This document shows positions 16,261 to 24,155 of a DNA stretch of 24,969 nt, in pieces (the first letter of the stretch is position 1; the number at the start of each line of letters is the position of its first letter). Location: NCBI GenBank assembly GCA_023433945.1, contig JAEYTP010000143.1, positions 1 through 24,969 on the forward strand, given 5' to 3'. Position numbers and translations under genes: made by a program. This DNA comes from Bacillota bacterium. GTDB lineage: Bacteria; Bacillota; Clostridia; Acetivibrionales; DSM-1351. The notes below the pieces were generated by a model. That model had not been told where the DNA came from. It searched no databases and was given only the letters and a program-made list of their open reading frames with translations.

Positions 16261-17517
16261 TTGGCAAGTTATATCGTTAGAGAAAGCAGGCCATTAAAGG
16301 GTAAGGTTAAAACAAGCGGTGCAAAAAATGCGGTTCTTCCAATAATTGCAGCTTCTCTTCTAGGACAATCTCAAAGTGTTATAGAGGATGTTCCTGATTT
16401 GGAAGATGTCAGGATGATGTGTGACCTTGTAAAATTCTTTGGGGCTAATGTTAAGAGTAACAAATCTAAGTACGGCTTTTATGCTGCTGATATAAAAAAC
16501 ACCGTTGCACCATACGAGATTGTTAATAAGCTAAGGGCTTCATTTTTGATATTGGGCCCAATACTAGCCAGAACAGGGTGCGTTAGAATAGCATTACCAG
16601 GGGGCTGTGCCATAGGCTCAAGACCTGTAGACCTTCACCTAAAAGGCTTTAATGCGCTTGGTGCAGAAATATCCCAAGGGCATGGCTTTATTGAGGCTAA
16701 CTGTGCAGGCCGGCTAAAAGGGAATAAAATATACCTGGACTTCCCAAGTGTTGGTGCTACCGAAAATATATTGATGGCAGCTACTCTTGCAGAGGGTCAG
16801 ACCATAATAGAAAATGCAGCAACTGAACCAGAAATAGTTGACCTTGCTAACTACCTCAACGAGATGGGAGCATGCGTAAAAGGTGCAGGAACAGACACTA
16901 TTAGAATTATTGGTGTAGAGAAGCTTACAGGCTGTACCCACTGTGTAATACCCGATAGAATTGAGGCGGGAACTTTCATGGTAGCCGCTGCAATTACAAA
17001 TGGAGAAATTACCATTAGCAATGCCGTAGCTGATCATTTAAAACCTGTTATTGCTAAGCTGAGGGAAATAGGTGTCGATATACAGGAGGATACAAACTCC
17101 ATATGTGTAAAGAGCACAGGGATATTAAAACCTGTGGATGTCAAAACACTACCGTACCCGGGATTTCCAACAGACATGCAGGCGCAGCTCACTGCCCTGC
17201 TGAGCACCATACCGGGTACTAGCATGGTAATAGAAACAATCTTTGAAAATAGATTCATGCATGTCAGTGAGCTAAAGAGAATGGGTGCCTCCATCAAGAT
17301 TGATGGCAGAACTGCCGTAATAGAGGGCCAAAGAAAGCTGACGGGTGCAAATGTCAAGGCTACTGACTTAAGAGCGGGTGCTGCTCTTGTATTAGCAGGC
17401 TTGTGTGCAGATGGACAAACAGAGATAGCTGATATACACCATATTGACAGAGGATATGATAATTTGGAGGCTAAGCTGACCTCATTAGGTGCTAATATAA
17501 AGAGAGTAGTTGATTAA
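16261..17517 (+). CDS. murA: UDP-N-acetylglucosamine 1-carboxyvinyltransferase
   Basis: Catalyses the first committed step of peptidoglycan synthesis, transfer of enolpyruvate from phosphoenolpyruvate to UDP-GlcNAc in the cytoplasm. The 418 aa length is standard. Seen: Lys22-Asn23 in SGAKNAVLP, the loop PGGCAIGSRPVDLH with catalytic Cys116, flanking Arg92 and Arg121, and the late FPTDMQAQ segment that contacts the substrate. The catalytic Cys is intact, so the enzyme should be sensitive to fosfomycin (family knowledge). Translation starts at TTG: AGGAGG at 16247-16252 lies 8 nt upstream and the N-terminus then aligns with the family. It is 30 bp after ywmB and is followed by a strong terminator. 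Many Firmicutes have two murA genes; this one has the sporulation-cluster location. Confidence 0.97.
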   Translation: MASYIVRESRPLKGKVKTSGAKNAVLPIIAASLLGQSQSVIEDVPDLEDVRMMCDLVKFFGANVKSNKSKYGFYAADIKNTVAPYEIVNKLRASFLILGPILARTGCVRIALPGGCAIGSRPVDLHLKGFNALGAEISQGHGFIEANCAGRLKGNKIYLDFPSVGATENILMAATLAEGQTIIENAATEPEIVDLANYLNEMGACVKGAGTDTIRIIGVEKLTGCTHCVIPDRIEAGTFMVAAAITNGEITISNAVADHLKPVIAKLREIGVDIQEDTNSICVKSTGILKPVDVKTLPYPGFPTDMQAQLTALLSTIPGTSMVIETIFENRFMHVSELKRMGASIKIDGRTAVIEGQRKLTGANVKATDLRAGAALVLAGLCADGQTEIADIHHIDRGYDNLEAKLTSLGANIKRVVD

Positions 17518-17597
17518 AATTTAAAATTTCCTCACTGCAGAAAGCTTTTAAAGATTCAAGTATATGGATAGTAGTATTTTTTTAATGTTATGAATAT

Positions 17598-17635
17598 AAA
17601 TAAACAATGGGACCTTCTCATTGTTTATTTTTTTT
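17598..17635 (+). terminator. Rho-independent terminator after murA
   Basis: A perfect 12-bp stem, AAATAAACAATG (17598-17609) with CATTGTTTATTT (17619-17630), a 9-nt loop and a T-run through 17635. It ends the ywmB-murA transcript about 80 bp after the stop and isolates spoIID for separate control. Confidence 0.9.
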
Positions 17636-17663
17636 GCATGGATTTAATGTTTTCTCATACATT
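17636..17663 (+). promoter_or_regulatory. Candidate SigE promoter for spoIID
   Basis: CATACATT at 17656-17663 is a full match to the SigE -10 consensus CATACAMT apart from the accepted alternative base. Thirteen bases upstream is GCATGGA (17636-17642), matching the first four positions of the SigE -35 consensus KMATATT. The predicted start site lies about 40 bp before the spoIID ATG. In Bacillus spoIID is transcribed by SigE in the mother cell, so position and gene agree. Confidence 0.6.
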
Positions 17664-17711
17664 AGTAAAGTTAATGGTTTGGACTACCAAGTACATTTAT
17701 AGGAGATACTT

Positions 17712-18974
17712 ATGAAGTTGATTGAACGAATGAAGTGGAAAAGGACAACCGTGCCAAGACAGGCAAAATCGGTAGTGCCTAGGCAAGCTGGATTGGTAAA
17801 TGAGCATAGACCACGCCTGGGTAAATCTAGGTTAACATTATTGCAGAGATACCGATTTAGGCGAAAGCTACGGCGTGACCTCAAGAATAAGTTTAAGCCC
17901 TATAAAGATAAAAAACCTGGGAAAGCAATAGGCCTCTACACTATAATTATGCTCTTGATAGTTGTAATACTTCCGGCGGCTATAGTAAAAAGCTGTGGAA
18001 GTCCTCTTCCTAATGATATTGCACAAGAGATAACGCCGGATATAATGAAGGATACCCCAAAGGATGTACCAAAAAGCGAGCAAAAACCAGGAGTGAAATA
18101 CATAAAGCTGTATATGAATGATACCAACAAGGTGGTTAATGTACCCTTGGAGACATACCTGATTGGTGTAGTGGCTGCTGAGATGCCTGCTAGCTATGAC
18201 ATGGAAGCATTGAAGGCACAAGCGATTGCCGCACGAACATATGCGCTCTCAAGACAAGAGAACATATATAAATCATCAACTACAGACAGTGTTCATTCAG
18301 GGGCAGATGTCTGTACCAGTCCTGCCCACTGTCAGGCATGGGTTAGTAAACAAACTGCTATGAAAAGGTGGGGCATTTTGTCCGCATTCAAATACTGGAA
18401 CAATATAACGGAGGCTGTAAAGGAAACAGAAGGTCAGATAATAGTATACAACGATGAGCTTATTAATCCTTTGTATCATTCAAATAGTGGAGGTAGAACA
18501 GAAGATGTAGAAAATGTCTGGGGCGGAAAAAGTGTACCGTATTTAAAGGGGGTTGCAAGTCCTGGGGAAGACTTCTCAAACGAGTATAAAAAAGAATTTA
18601 CATATACCGAGCAGCAATTTATTGACGTATTGGATAAAAACGGTGTAAAGGTTGTTTCAGACTCGAATTCCAGGGCAAAAATAAATATAGGAAATTTAAC
18701 TAGAACCAATAGCGGAAGGGTGGAACAGCTTAAAATAGGTGGTAGCAGCGTTTCGGGAGTTAATTTCCGTAAGTTTTTTTCATTGCCATCTACTAATTTT
18801 AGTATAAAGGTTGAAAATGGCAAAATAATAATTACTACTCTTGGGTATGGTCATGGAGTGGGTATGAGCCAATGTGGGGCCCAAGTGCTAGCCAAGAAGG
18901 GTTATACCTATGAGCAGATTCTCAAATATTATTATCTTGGTGTAAGTATACAGAAAAATTACACAAAAAAATAA
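17712..18974 (+). CDS. spoIID: Stage II sporulation protein D, lytic transglycosylase
   Basis: Mother-cell membrane enzyme that cleaves peptidoglycan glycan strands during engulfment with SpoIIM and SpoIIP. 420 aa against about 343 in Bacillus subtilis; the extra length is an N-terminal basic cytoplasmic tail of some 70 residues with a duplicated VPRQA (14-18, 22-26) and Arg-rich RYRFRRKLRRDLKNK. A membrane helix follows (about 73-93). The catalytic domain has VVAAEMPASYDMEALKAQA with Glu157 at the known catalytic position, the pair Cys201-x5-Cys207 (CTSPAHC) that corresponds to the zinc-binding cysteines, and the C-terminal GYGHGVGMSQCGA motif. AGGAGA precedes the ATG. A SigE-like promoter and the murA terminator lie upstream. 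spoIIQ is displaced about 5 kb downstream by a transporter cassette. Confidence 0.96.
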   Translation: MKLIERMKWKRTTVPRQAKSVVPRQAGLVNEHRPRLGKSRLTLLQRYRFRRKLRRDLKNKFKPYKDKKPGKAIGLYTIIMLLIVVILPAAIVKSCGSPLPNDIAQEITPDIMKDTPKDVPKSEQKPGVKYIKLYMNDTNKVVNVPLETYLIGVVAAEMPASYDMEALKAQAIAARTYALSRQENIYKSSTTDSVHSGADVCTSPAHCQAWVSKQTAMKRWGILSAFKYWNNITEAVKETEGQIIVYNDELINPLYHSNSGGRTEDVENVWGGKSVPYLKGVASPGEDFSNEYKKEFTYTEQQFIDVLDKNGVKVVSDSNSRAKINIGNLTRTNSGRVEQLKIGGSSVSGVNFRKFFSLPSTNFSIKVENGKIIITTLGYGHGVGMSQCGAQVLAKKGYTYEQILKYYYLGVSIQKNYTKK

Positions 18975-19007
18975 GGTAGAATTAACAAAAAATTCATACA
19001 ACAGCAA

Positions 19008-19036
19008 TTTACTAAATTAACCATTAGCGCTATAAT
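19008..19036 (+). promoter_or_regulatory. SigA promoter of the marR-ABC cassette
   Basis: TTTACT (19008-19013), a 17-bp spacer and a perfect TATAAT (19031-19036) make a good vegetative promoter 141 bp upstream of marR. The -10 box overlaps the left arm of the long palindrome at 19032-19072, an arrangement suited to repression by MarR. Confidence 0.72.
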
Positions 19037-19072
19037 GTTTCGTATGCGAAATATATTGATACGAAACATTAT
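19032..19072. promoter_or_regulatory. Long inverted repeat over the marR promoter, probable MarR operator
   Basis: Perfect 14-bp arms ATAATGTTTCGTAT (19032-19045) and ATACGAAACATTAT (19059-19072) are separated by 13 bp. The left arm also takes part in a smaller near-palindrome, TTTCGTATGCGAAA (19038-19051). The repeat covers the end of the -10 box and the predicted start site. MarR dimers bind palindromes of this sort and repress their own operons. A hairpin terminator for spoIID is less likely because TTATTTATTTATAG, not a U-run, follows the stem. Confidence 0.65.
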
Positions 19073-19177
19073 TTATTTATAGGGATTAGTCGAGGTTTAT
19101 TACTTACATAATTATTAAAAGAGCTATGACATAACATCGATAATTAATCCTTATGGAATTTTTGGAAGGAGGTATTT

Positions 19178-19612
19178 ATGGAAGATATAAGCAAAAGCCT
19201 TGATGCAATAAAGACCATTAAGCAAATAATGAGAACTCTAAAAAAGGCTGTTGAGGCCGATTACAAAGAGTTGCAGCTCACAGGGCCCCAAGGATTTATG
19301 TTGTGCACGCTTGCTTGTAACGGTCCCATGAAAATCAGTGACCTCAGTGAGAAGATGGCACTTTCAAACAGCACGGTATCAGGAATTGTAGACAGATTGG
19401 AAAAACAGGGTATCGTTGAAAGAATCAGGAGTAATGAAGACAGAAGAGTGGTCAATGTTCGGGTAACAGAGCAGTTTCATAAGTGTAAGCGAGATAAAAT
19501 GAGTAGAATCGAAGACATTATACAACAGCAAATGAGCGCTGCCACTCAAGAAGAGCTTGACAAGATATTAGAGGGGCTAACCATTCTCAAGACCATACTT
19601 TGTAATGATTAG
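19178..19612 (+). CDS. MarR-family transcriptional regulator
   Basis: Winged-helix repressor of 144 aa, the usual size. An N-terminal dimerisation helix is followed by the HTH (MKISDLSEKMALSNSTVSGI, about 51-70, with the recognition helix near 62-75) and a wing RIRSNEDRRVVNVRVT (82-97) containing the family's DRR signature (88-90). AAGGAGG precedes the ATG. It is first in a three-gene cassette with two ABC exporter genes; 68 bp separate it from the first. By analogy with MarR-ABC cassettes elsewhere it probably represses the cassette and is released by a substrate of the exporter. The palindrome over its promoter is the likely binding site. The ligand is not predictable from sequence. Confidence 0.92.
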   Translation: MEDISKSLDAIKTIKQIMRTLKKAVEADYKELQLTGPQGFMLCTLACNGPMKISDLSEKMALSNSTVSGIVDRLEKQGIVERIRSNEDRRVVNVRVTEQFHKCKRDKMSRIEDIIQQQMSAATQEELDKILEGLTILKTILCND

Positions 19613-19680
19613 TTGATGGAACAAATATTTTTGTCAATCGACTTAACATATATATTCCACAAAGAGGAGATGACGTAAGA

Positions 19681-21906
19681 GTGATAAAACTAGCAAGGTA
19701 TTTAAAACCATTTGCAACAATACTAATCTTTGCGATAGTGTTTTTATTCCTTCAGGCAATGTCTGACTTGGCTCTGCCTGATTATATGGCAAATATAGTT
19801 AACGTAGGAATTCAGCAGGGTGGCATAGAGAAATCAGTACCCGATGCTATTACAAAGGAGAATATGAATAAATTACTTGTATTCTTGAACGATGAGGATA
19901 AAAAGGTAATTAATGATAATTATCTGCTTGTAGACAAAGATAATTCCGATTACAGCAAGTATGTTAAGGATTACCCTGCATTAGAAAAAGACAGTATCTA
20001 CGTACTAAAGGATATAAGCAAAGAAGAAAAAGATGAACTTAACCCTATTATGGCAAAAGCGCTCACCACGGTGTTATTCCTAGACAAAGCAAAGGAAAAC
20101 GCTAAGGATGGACAGATAGACTTGAATGGTCAGAAGGTTCCAGCAGATACTGATTTGTTTGCAATGCTTTCACAAATGCCACAGGAACAGAGACTCAAAA
20201 TGTCAGAAGAAATGAACAAAAAGTATTCGGAGCTAGGAGATACAATGCTCAACCAAATAGGTGCAAATGCCGTAAAGGAAGAGTATGTTGCTTTAGGCAT
20301 GGACACTGATAGCATTCAGAGCAGATATATCATTAAAAATGGCGTAATAATGCTGCTCATATCACTGCTAGGCGCTTTTTGTACAGTAGCAATAGGCTTC
20401 TTTGCAGCAAGAATTGCCAGTGGCCTTGCAAGAGATTTGAGGAAAGACGTATTTACAAAGGTTGAAAGCTTCTCTAGCAGCGAGTTTGATAAGTTCTCAA
20501 CAGCATCGCTAATAACAAGAACTACAAATGATATCAACCAGGTAGCAATGCTAATAATACTAGGTGTAAGAATGGTAATTTACGCTCCGATAGTGGGTAT
20601 ATGGGGAGTAGTCAAGGCAGTTAACAGGAGTGTATCAATGTCATGGATTATTGCGCTTGCCGTAGCAGTACTCTTGATATTGATAGCTACAGTATTCATA
20701 GTTGCACTTCCTAAATTCAAAGCAATACAGGGCTTTATAGATAAACTCAACCTTGTTACAAGAGAAAATCTGTCAGGTATGATGGTTATTAGAGCCTTCA
20801 ACACTCAGGGCTTTGAAGAGAAAAGATTTGATAAGGCAAATGTTGACCTTACAAAAACAAACTTGTTTGTAAATAGGGTTATGGCAGTCATGTTTCCAGT
20901 TATGATGCTGGTAATGAACGGTGTTACGGCTTTGATTGTATGGGTTGGTGCTCATCAGATAGCGGATTCAAGCATGCAGGTAGGAGATATGATGGCCTTC
21001 ATGCAGTATGCAATACAAATACTTATGGCATTCTTGATGATGTCATTTATGTTTATAATGATCCCAAGAGCCGCGGTTTCAGCACAGAGAATTTCTGAGG
21101 TGCTGGATACACAAGCTTCCATACTGGACCCTGTACAACCCAAAAGCTTTAACAGCACTGTTAAGGGGATTGTAGAGTTTAGAAATGTAAGCTTTAAGTA
21201 CCCTGGTGCAGAAGAAAATGCACTTTCTAATATCAGCTTTACAGCAGAAAATGGTAAGACTACTGCTATTATTGGTGCAACAGGTGCAGGAAAGACCACA
21301 CTTATAAACCTTTTACCGAGATTTTACGATGTTACGGGTGGAGAAATTCTGCTTGATGGTATCAATATTAAAGAGGTTTCACAGCATAGTCTCAGAGAAT
21401 ACATTGGGTATATACCGCAAAAGGGTTTCTTGTTCCAAGGTACTATAGAGAGCAACCTGAAGTATGCTAGAGAGACAGCTTCTCAGCAGGAAATTGAAGA
21501 GGCAGCTATTATTTCTCAATCAGAGGAATTCATAAGTCAGATGGAGAACAGCTATCAGACTGAGATATCTCAAGGTGGTGCAAATGTTTCAGGTGGCCAG
21601 AAACAGAGATTATCAATTGCAAGAGCACTGGTTAAGGATGCACCGGTATATATTTTCGATGATAGCTTCTCAGCTTTGGATTTTAGAACAGATGCAGCTC
21701 TTAGAAGGGCACTCAAGGAGCGTACACAAAACAAGACACTCCTGATAGTAGCACAGAGAATCTCTACCATCAGGAACGCAGACCAGATTGTGGTGTTAGA
21801 AGAGGGCAGGATAGTGGGTATTGGCACTCACAGTGAATTAATGCAAAGCTGTGAGACATATAGGGAAATAGCTTTATCACAGTTGTCAAAGGAGGAATTG
21901 GCATGA
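19681..21906 (+). CDS. ABC exporter half-transporter, degenerate-site subunit with extracytoplasmic insert
   Basis: Permease-ATPase fusion of 741 aa, longer than the usual 570-620. The extra length is a hydrophilic segment between TM1 (about 11-33) and TM2 (about 219-240), predicted to lie outside the cell and rich in charged residues. The ATPase has Walker A GATGAGKTT (532-540), signature SGGQ (637-640) and Walker B YIFDD, where Asp661 replaces the catalytic Glu. The switch position is Gln692 (VAQRIST) instead of His. Both changes mark the subunit that contributes the inactive ATP site in heterodimers such as BmrCD, LmrCD and TM287/288. It starts at GTG after GAGGAG. Its stop overlaps the next gene's start in ATGA, so the two subunits are coupled. 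It probably exports drugs or hydrophobic compounds. Confidence 0.92.
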   Translation: MIKLARYLKPFATILIFAIVFLFLQAMSDLALPDYMANIVNVGIQQGGIEKSVPDAITKENMNKLLVFLNDEDKKVINDNYLLVDKDNSDYSKYVKDYPALEKDSIYVLKDISKEEKDELNPIMAKALTTVLFLDKAKENAKDGQIDLNGQKVPADTDLFAMLSQMPQEQRLKMSEEMNKKYSELGDTMLNQIGANAVKEEYVALGMDTDSIQSRYIIKNGVIMLLISLLGAFCTVAIGFFAARIASGLARDLRKDVFTKVESFSSSEFDKFSTASLITRTTNDINQVAMLIILGVRMVIYAPIVGIWGVVKAVNRSVSMSWIIALAVAVLLILIATVFIVALPKFKAIQGFIDKLNLVTRENLSGMMVIRAFNTQGFEEKRFDKANVDLTKTNLFVNRVMAVMFPVMMLVMNGVTALIVWVGAHQIADSSMQVGDMMAFMQYAIQILMAFLMMSFMFIMIPRAAVSAQRISEVLDTQASILDPVQPKSFNSTVKGIVEFRNVSFKYPGAEENALSNISFTAENGKTTAIIGATGAGKTTLINLLPRFYDVTGGEILLDGINIKEVSQHSLREYIGYIPQKGFLFQGTIESNLKYARETASQQEIEEAAIISQSEEFISQMENSYQTEISQGGANVSGGQKQRLSIARALVKDAPVYIFDDSFSALDFRTDAALRRALKERTQNKTLLIVAQRISTIRNADQIVVLEEGRIVGIGTHSELMQSCETYREIALSQLSKEELA

Positions 21907-23789
21907 GTGAACAAAGGGATCAAAGAAGAAAGTCTCGTCCAGTCGGACCTCCAATGATGCATAAGGGTGAAAAGGCAAAGGATTTCAAGGGTACCATGAA
22001 AAAGCTGCTAAAGTACCTTAGAGAGTATAATCTTGCAATTATAGTAGTTCTGATATTTGCGGCTGCTAGTGCTGGTTTCTCAATATACGGACCCAAAATA
22101 CTTGGTAAGGCAACTACTGAACTGTTTAATGGATTGATGGAAAAGGTATCAAATACAGGTAATGTAGATTTTGATAAAATTGCACTCATTATGGCTCAGC
22201 TAGTTCTGATTTATGTAGTCAGCTCTTTGTTTGGATATTTTCAGGGCTGGATAATGTCTTCAGTTTCAATGAAAGTCAGCTATAAAATGCGAAAAGAAAT
22301 ATCAGAAAAGATAAACCGAATGCCACTTAGATATTTTGATGGCACTAACCACGGAGAGGTTCTCTCAAGGGTTACAAATGACGTTGATACTCTGAGCCAG
22401 ACCCTGAACCAAAGCTTGGGGCAGATTATTACTTCGGTGACCACTGTAATAGGTGTGCTCATAATGATGCTGACCATAAGCTGGCAGTTAACTCTGGTGT
22501 CGGTAGGAATGGTTCCTATTTCCATGATTATTATGATCTCCATAGTATCAAAATCACAGAAGTATTTTAAGCAGCAGCAGGATTATCTGGGTAATTTAAA
22601 TGGACATATAGAAGAAATGTATGGAGGCCATACTGTTGTTAAGGCGTTTAATGGAGAGGAAAAGAGTATTGAGGAGTTTGACAAGATAAACAAAAAGCTA
22701 TATGGGTCAGCTTGGAAGGCTCATTTTATGACCAGTATCATGATGCCTCTTATGAATTTTGTAGGGAATCTTGGATACGTAATTGTATGTATTCTTGGGG
22801 GATACCTTGCAGCTAAGAAGACTATAGAGGTTGGAGATATTCAAGCGTTTATACAATATGTTAGACAATTTACACAGCCTATTGGACAGATTGCAAACAT
22901 ATCAAATATTCTTCAGCAGACAGCGGCTTCAGCGGAGAGAGTTTTTGAGTTCTTGAGCGAGGAAGAGGAGTCAGCAGAGGTGCAGAACCCTGTAAGGCTT
23001 GTTGCTGATGACCAAGAAGCAGATGAAGCAAACGGGCTTATCAAGGTTCAAGGAGAAGTTGAATTCAGAAATGTACACTTTGGATATTCTCAGGATAAGA
23101 TAATTATAAATAACTTTAGCTCTGTAGTTAAACCAGGGCAGAGAATTGCAATAGTTGGGCCTACCGGTGCTGGAAAAACTACAATGGTCAAGCTTTTAAT
23201 GAGGTTCTATGATGTAAATGAGGGTGCGATATTGATTGATGGTCATGACATAAGAGAGTTCACAAGAAATGATCTGCGTTCGTTATTTGGCATGGTGCTA
23301 CAGGATACTTGGCTCTATAATGGCACGATTATGGAAAATATCAGATATGGAAGGCTTGATGCAACGGATGAAGAGGTCAAAAAGGCTGCAAAAGCAGCTC
23401 ATGCACATGGCTTTATCAGTACACTTCCAGATGGATATAGCATGGTGCTAAATGAGGAGGCTTCAAATGTATCACAGGGACAGAAGCAGCTGCTTACAAT
23501 TGCACGAGCTATCCTGGCAGACCCAAAGATACTAATTCTCGATGAAGCAACAAGCTCGGTTGATACCAGAACAGAAGTCCAGATTCAGAAGGCTATGAAT
23601 AACCTTATGAAGGGTAGAACCAGCTTTATAATTGCACACAGGCTTTCAACCATAAGAGATGCTGATTTGATTTTGGTTATGCAGCATGGAGATATCGTTG
23701 AGCAAGGTACACATGAGGAATTACTAGAAAAAGGCGAAGTATATGCTAATCTGTACAACAGCCAGTTTGAGAGTGCTCAAGCGGTGTAG
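21903..23789 (+). CDS. ABC exporter half-transporter, catalytic-site subunit
   Basis: Partner subunit of 628 aa: a cytoplasmic basic start (DQRRKSRPVGPP), six membrane helices (about 40-340), then an ATPase. Walker A GPTGAGKTT (419-427), Walker B LILDE with catalytic Glu548 and switch His579 (IIAHRLST) are all intact. The signature is SQGQ (524-527) instead of SGGQ. In heterodimeric exporters this altered signature pairs with the partner's Asp-containing Walker B, so one composite site is dead and the other active, which fits exactly here. The start overlaps the upstream stop by four bases. The 366-bp gap after it holds repeats and then a strong terminator, ending the marR cassette. The substrate is unknown; multidrug or peptide export is the family expectation. 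Confidence 0.94.
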   Translation: MSEQRDQRRKSRPVGPPMMHKGEKAKDFKGTMKKLLKYLREYNLAIIVVLIFAAASAGFSIYGPKILGKATTELFNGLMEKVSNTGNVDFDKIALIMAQLVLIYVVSSLFGYFQGWIMSSVSMKVSYKMRKEISEKINRMPLRYFDGTNHGEVLSRVTNDVDTLSQTLNQSLGQIITSVTTVIGVLIMMLTISWQLTLVSVGMVPISMIIMISIVSKSQKYFKQQQDYLGNLNGHIEEMYGGHTVVKAFNGEEKSIEEFDKINKKLYGSAWKAHFMTSIMMPLMNFVGNLGYVIVCILGGYLAAKKTIEVGDIQAFIQYVRQFTQPIGQIANISNILQQTAASAERVFEFLSEEEESAEVQNPVRLVADDQEADEANGLIKVQGEVEFRNVHFGYSQDKIIINNFSSVVKPGQRIAIVGPTGAGKTTMVKLLMRFYDVNEGAILIDGHDIREFTRNDLRSLFGMVLQDTWLYNGTIMENIRYGRLDATDEEVKKAAKAAHAHGFISTLPDGYSMVLNEEASNVSQGQKQLLTIARAILADPKILILDEATSSVDTRTEVQIQKAMNNLMKGRTSFIIAHRLSTIRDADLILVMQHGDIVEQGTHEELLEKGEVYANLYNSQFESAQAV

Positions 23790-23941
23790 CCTTGGGTAGA
23801 TACTTCTTAGTCAATTTAGCATACAACTATAGTTTAAGCAGTGTAGCTTGGGTAGAATTCTCAGCCAGTGTAGTCAAAGAGTTTAGCTAGACTGTTTAGC
23901 TAAGATAGCTAAGCTCAACCAGTTTAGTTCAAGAGTTGAGC
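23779..23941 (+). repeat. Degenerate repeats downstream of the ABC genes
   Basis: The last codons and stop of the second ABC gene lie in the block AAGCGGTGTAGCCTTGGGT (from 23779), which recurs at 23836-23856 with one substitution and one deletion, 57 bp on. Beyond it, words such as AGTTTAGC, AGTGTAG and TAGCTAAG recur irregularly to about 23930. A 7-bp hairpin GCTCAAC/GTTGAGC spans 23913-23941. No coding frame is seen. This looks like duplication of a gene's 3' end followed by decay. Confidence 0.6.
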
Positions 23942-24024
23942 ATATAGCATAACTCAAGAAGTGCATGTGGTGTGCCAGTCAAGAATTTTGCACTGTATAA
24001 ATACACTACTATTTAATTAAATAT

Positions 24025-24076
24025 AAACATATTCCGAACGATGCAAAATGATTGTGCATTCGGAATATGTTTTTTA
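24025..24076 (+). terminator. Rho-independent terminator upstream of spoIIQ
   Basis: Perfect 14-bp arms AAACATATTCCGAA (24025-24038) and TTCGGAATATGTTT (24059-24072) enclose a loop that can pair further (ATGCA with TGCA). A T-run at 24070-24075 follows. It would end the marR-ABC transcript and shield spoIIQ from vegetative read-through. Confidence 0.88.
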
Positions 24077-24100
24077 TTTTCACCTTTAATTTTCCTGTAA

Positions 24101-24130
24101 TGTATAAGAATGGAAATGCGGGAAACAATA
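24101..24130 (+). promoter_or_regulatory. SigF/SigG-type forespore promoter for spoIIQ
   Basis: TGTATA (24101-24106) fits the SigF -35 (GYATA with preceding W). After 14 bp, GGAAACAATA (24121-24130) fits the SigF -10 GGNNANAMT at every defined base. The start of transcription would lie about 20 bp before the ATG at 24156. Bacillus spoIIQ is transcribed by SigF in the forespore, so position and gene agree. The spacer is about one base shorter than I recall as typical. Confidence 0.65.
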
Positions 24131-24155
24131 TCTATATGGAGGTGGAATATATATT

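Larger units (their letters stand above)
23790..24155. other. 366-bp gap between ABC genes and spoIIQ
   Basis: The first 150 bp is the decayed repeat region. Then comes an unremarkable AT-rich stretch (23942-24024), a strong terminator (24025-24076), a SigF/SigG-type promoter (24101-24130) and the ribosome-binding site GGAGGTGG (24138-24145). No gene is seen. Confidence 0.8.

Noticed and set aside
19032..19072. Intrinsic terminator of spoIID
   Set aside because: The stem is strong but is followed by TTATTTATTTATAG rather than a U-run, and it overlaps a good promoter -10 box. An operator explains it better, though a minor terminator role is not excluded.
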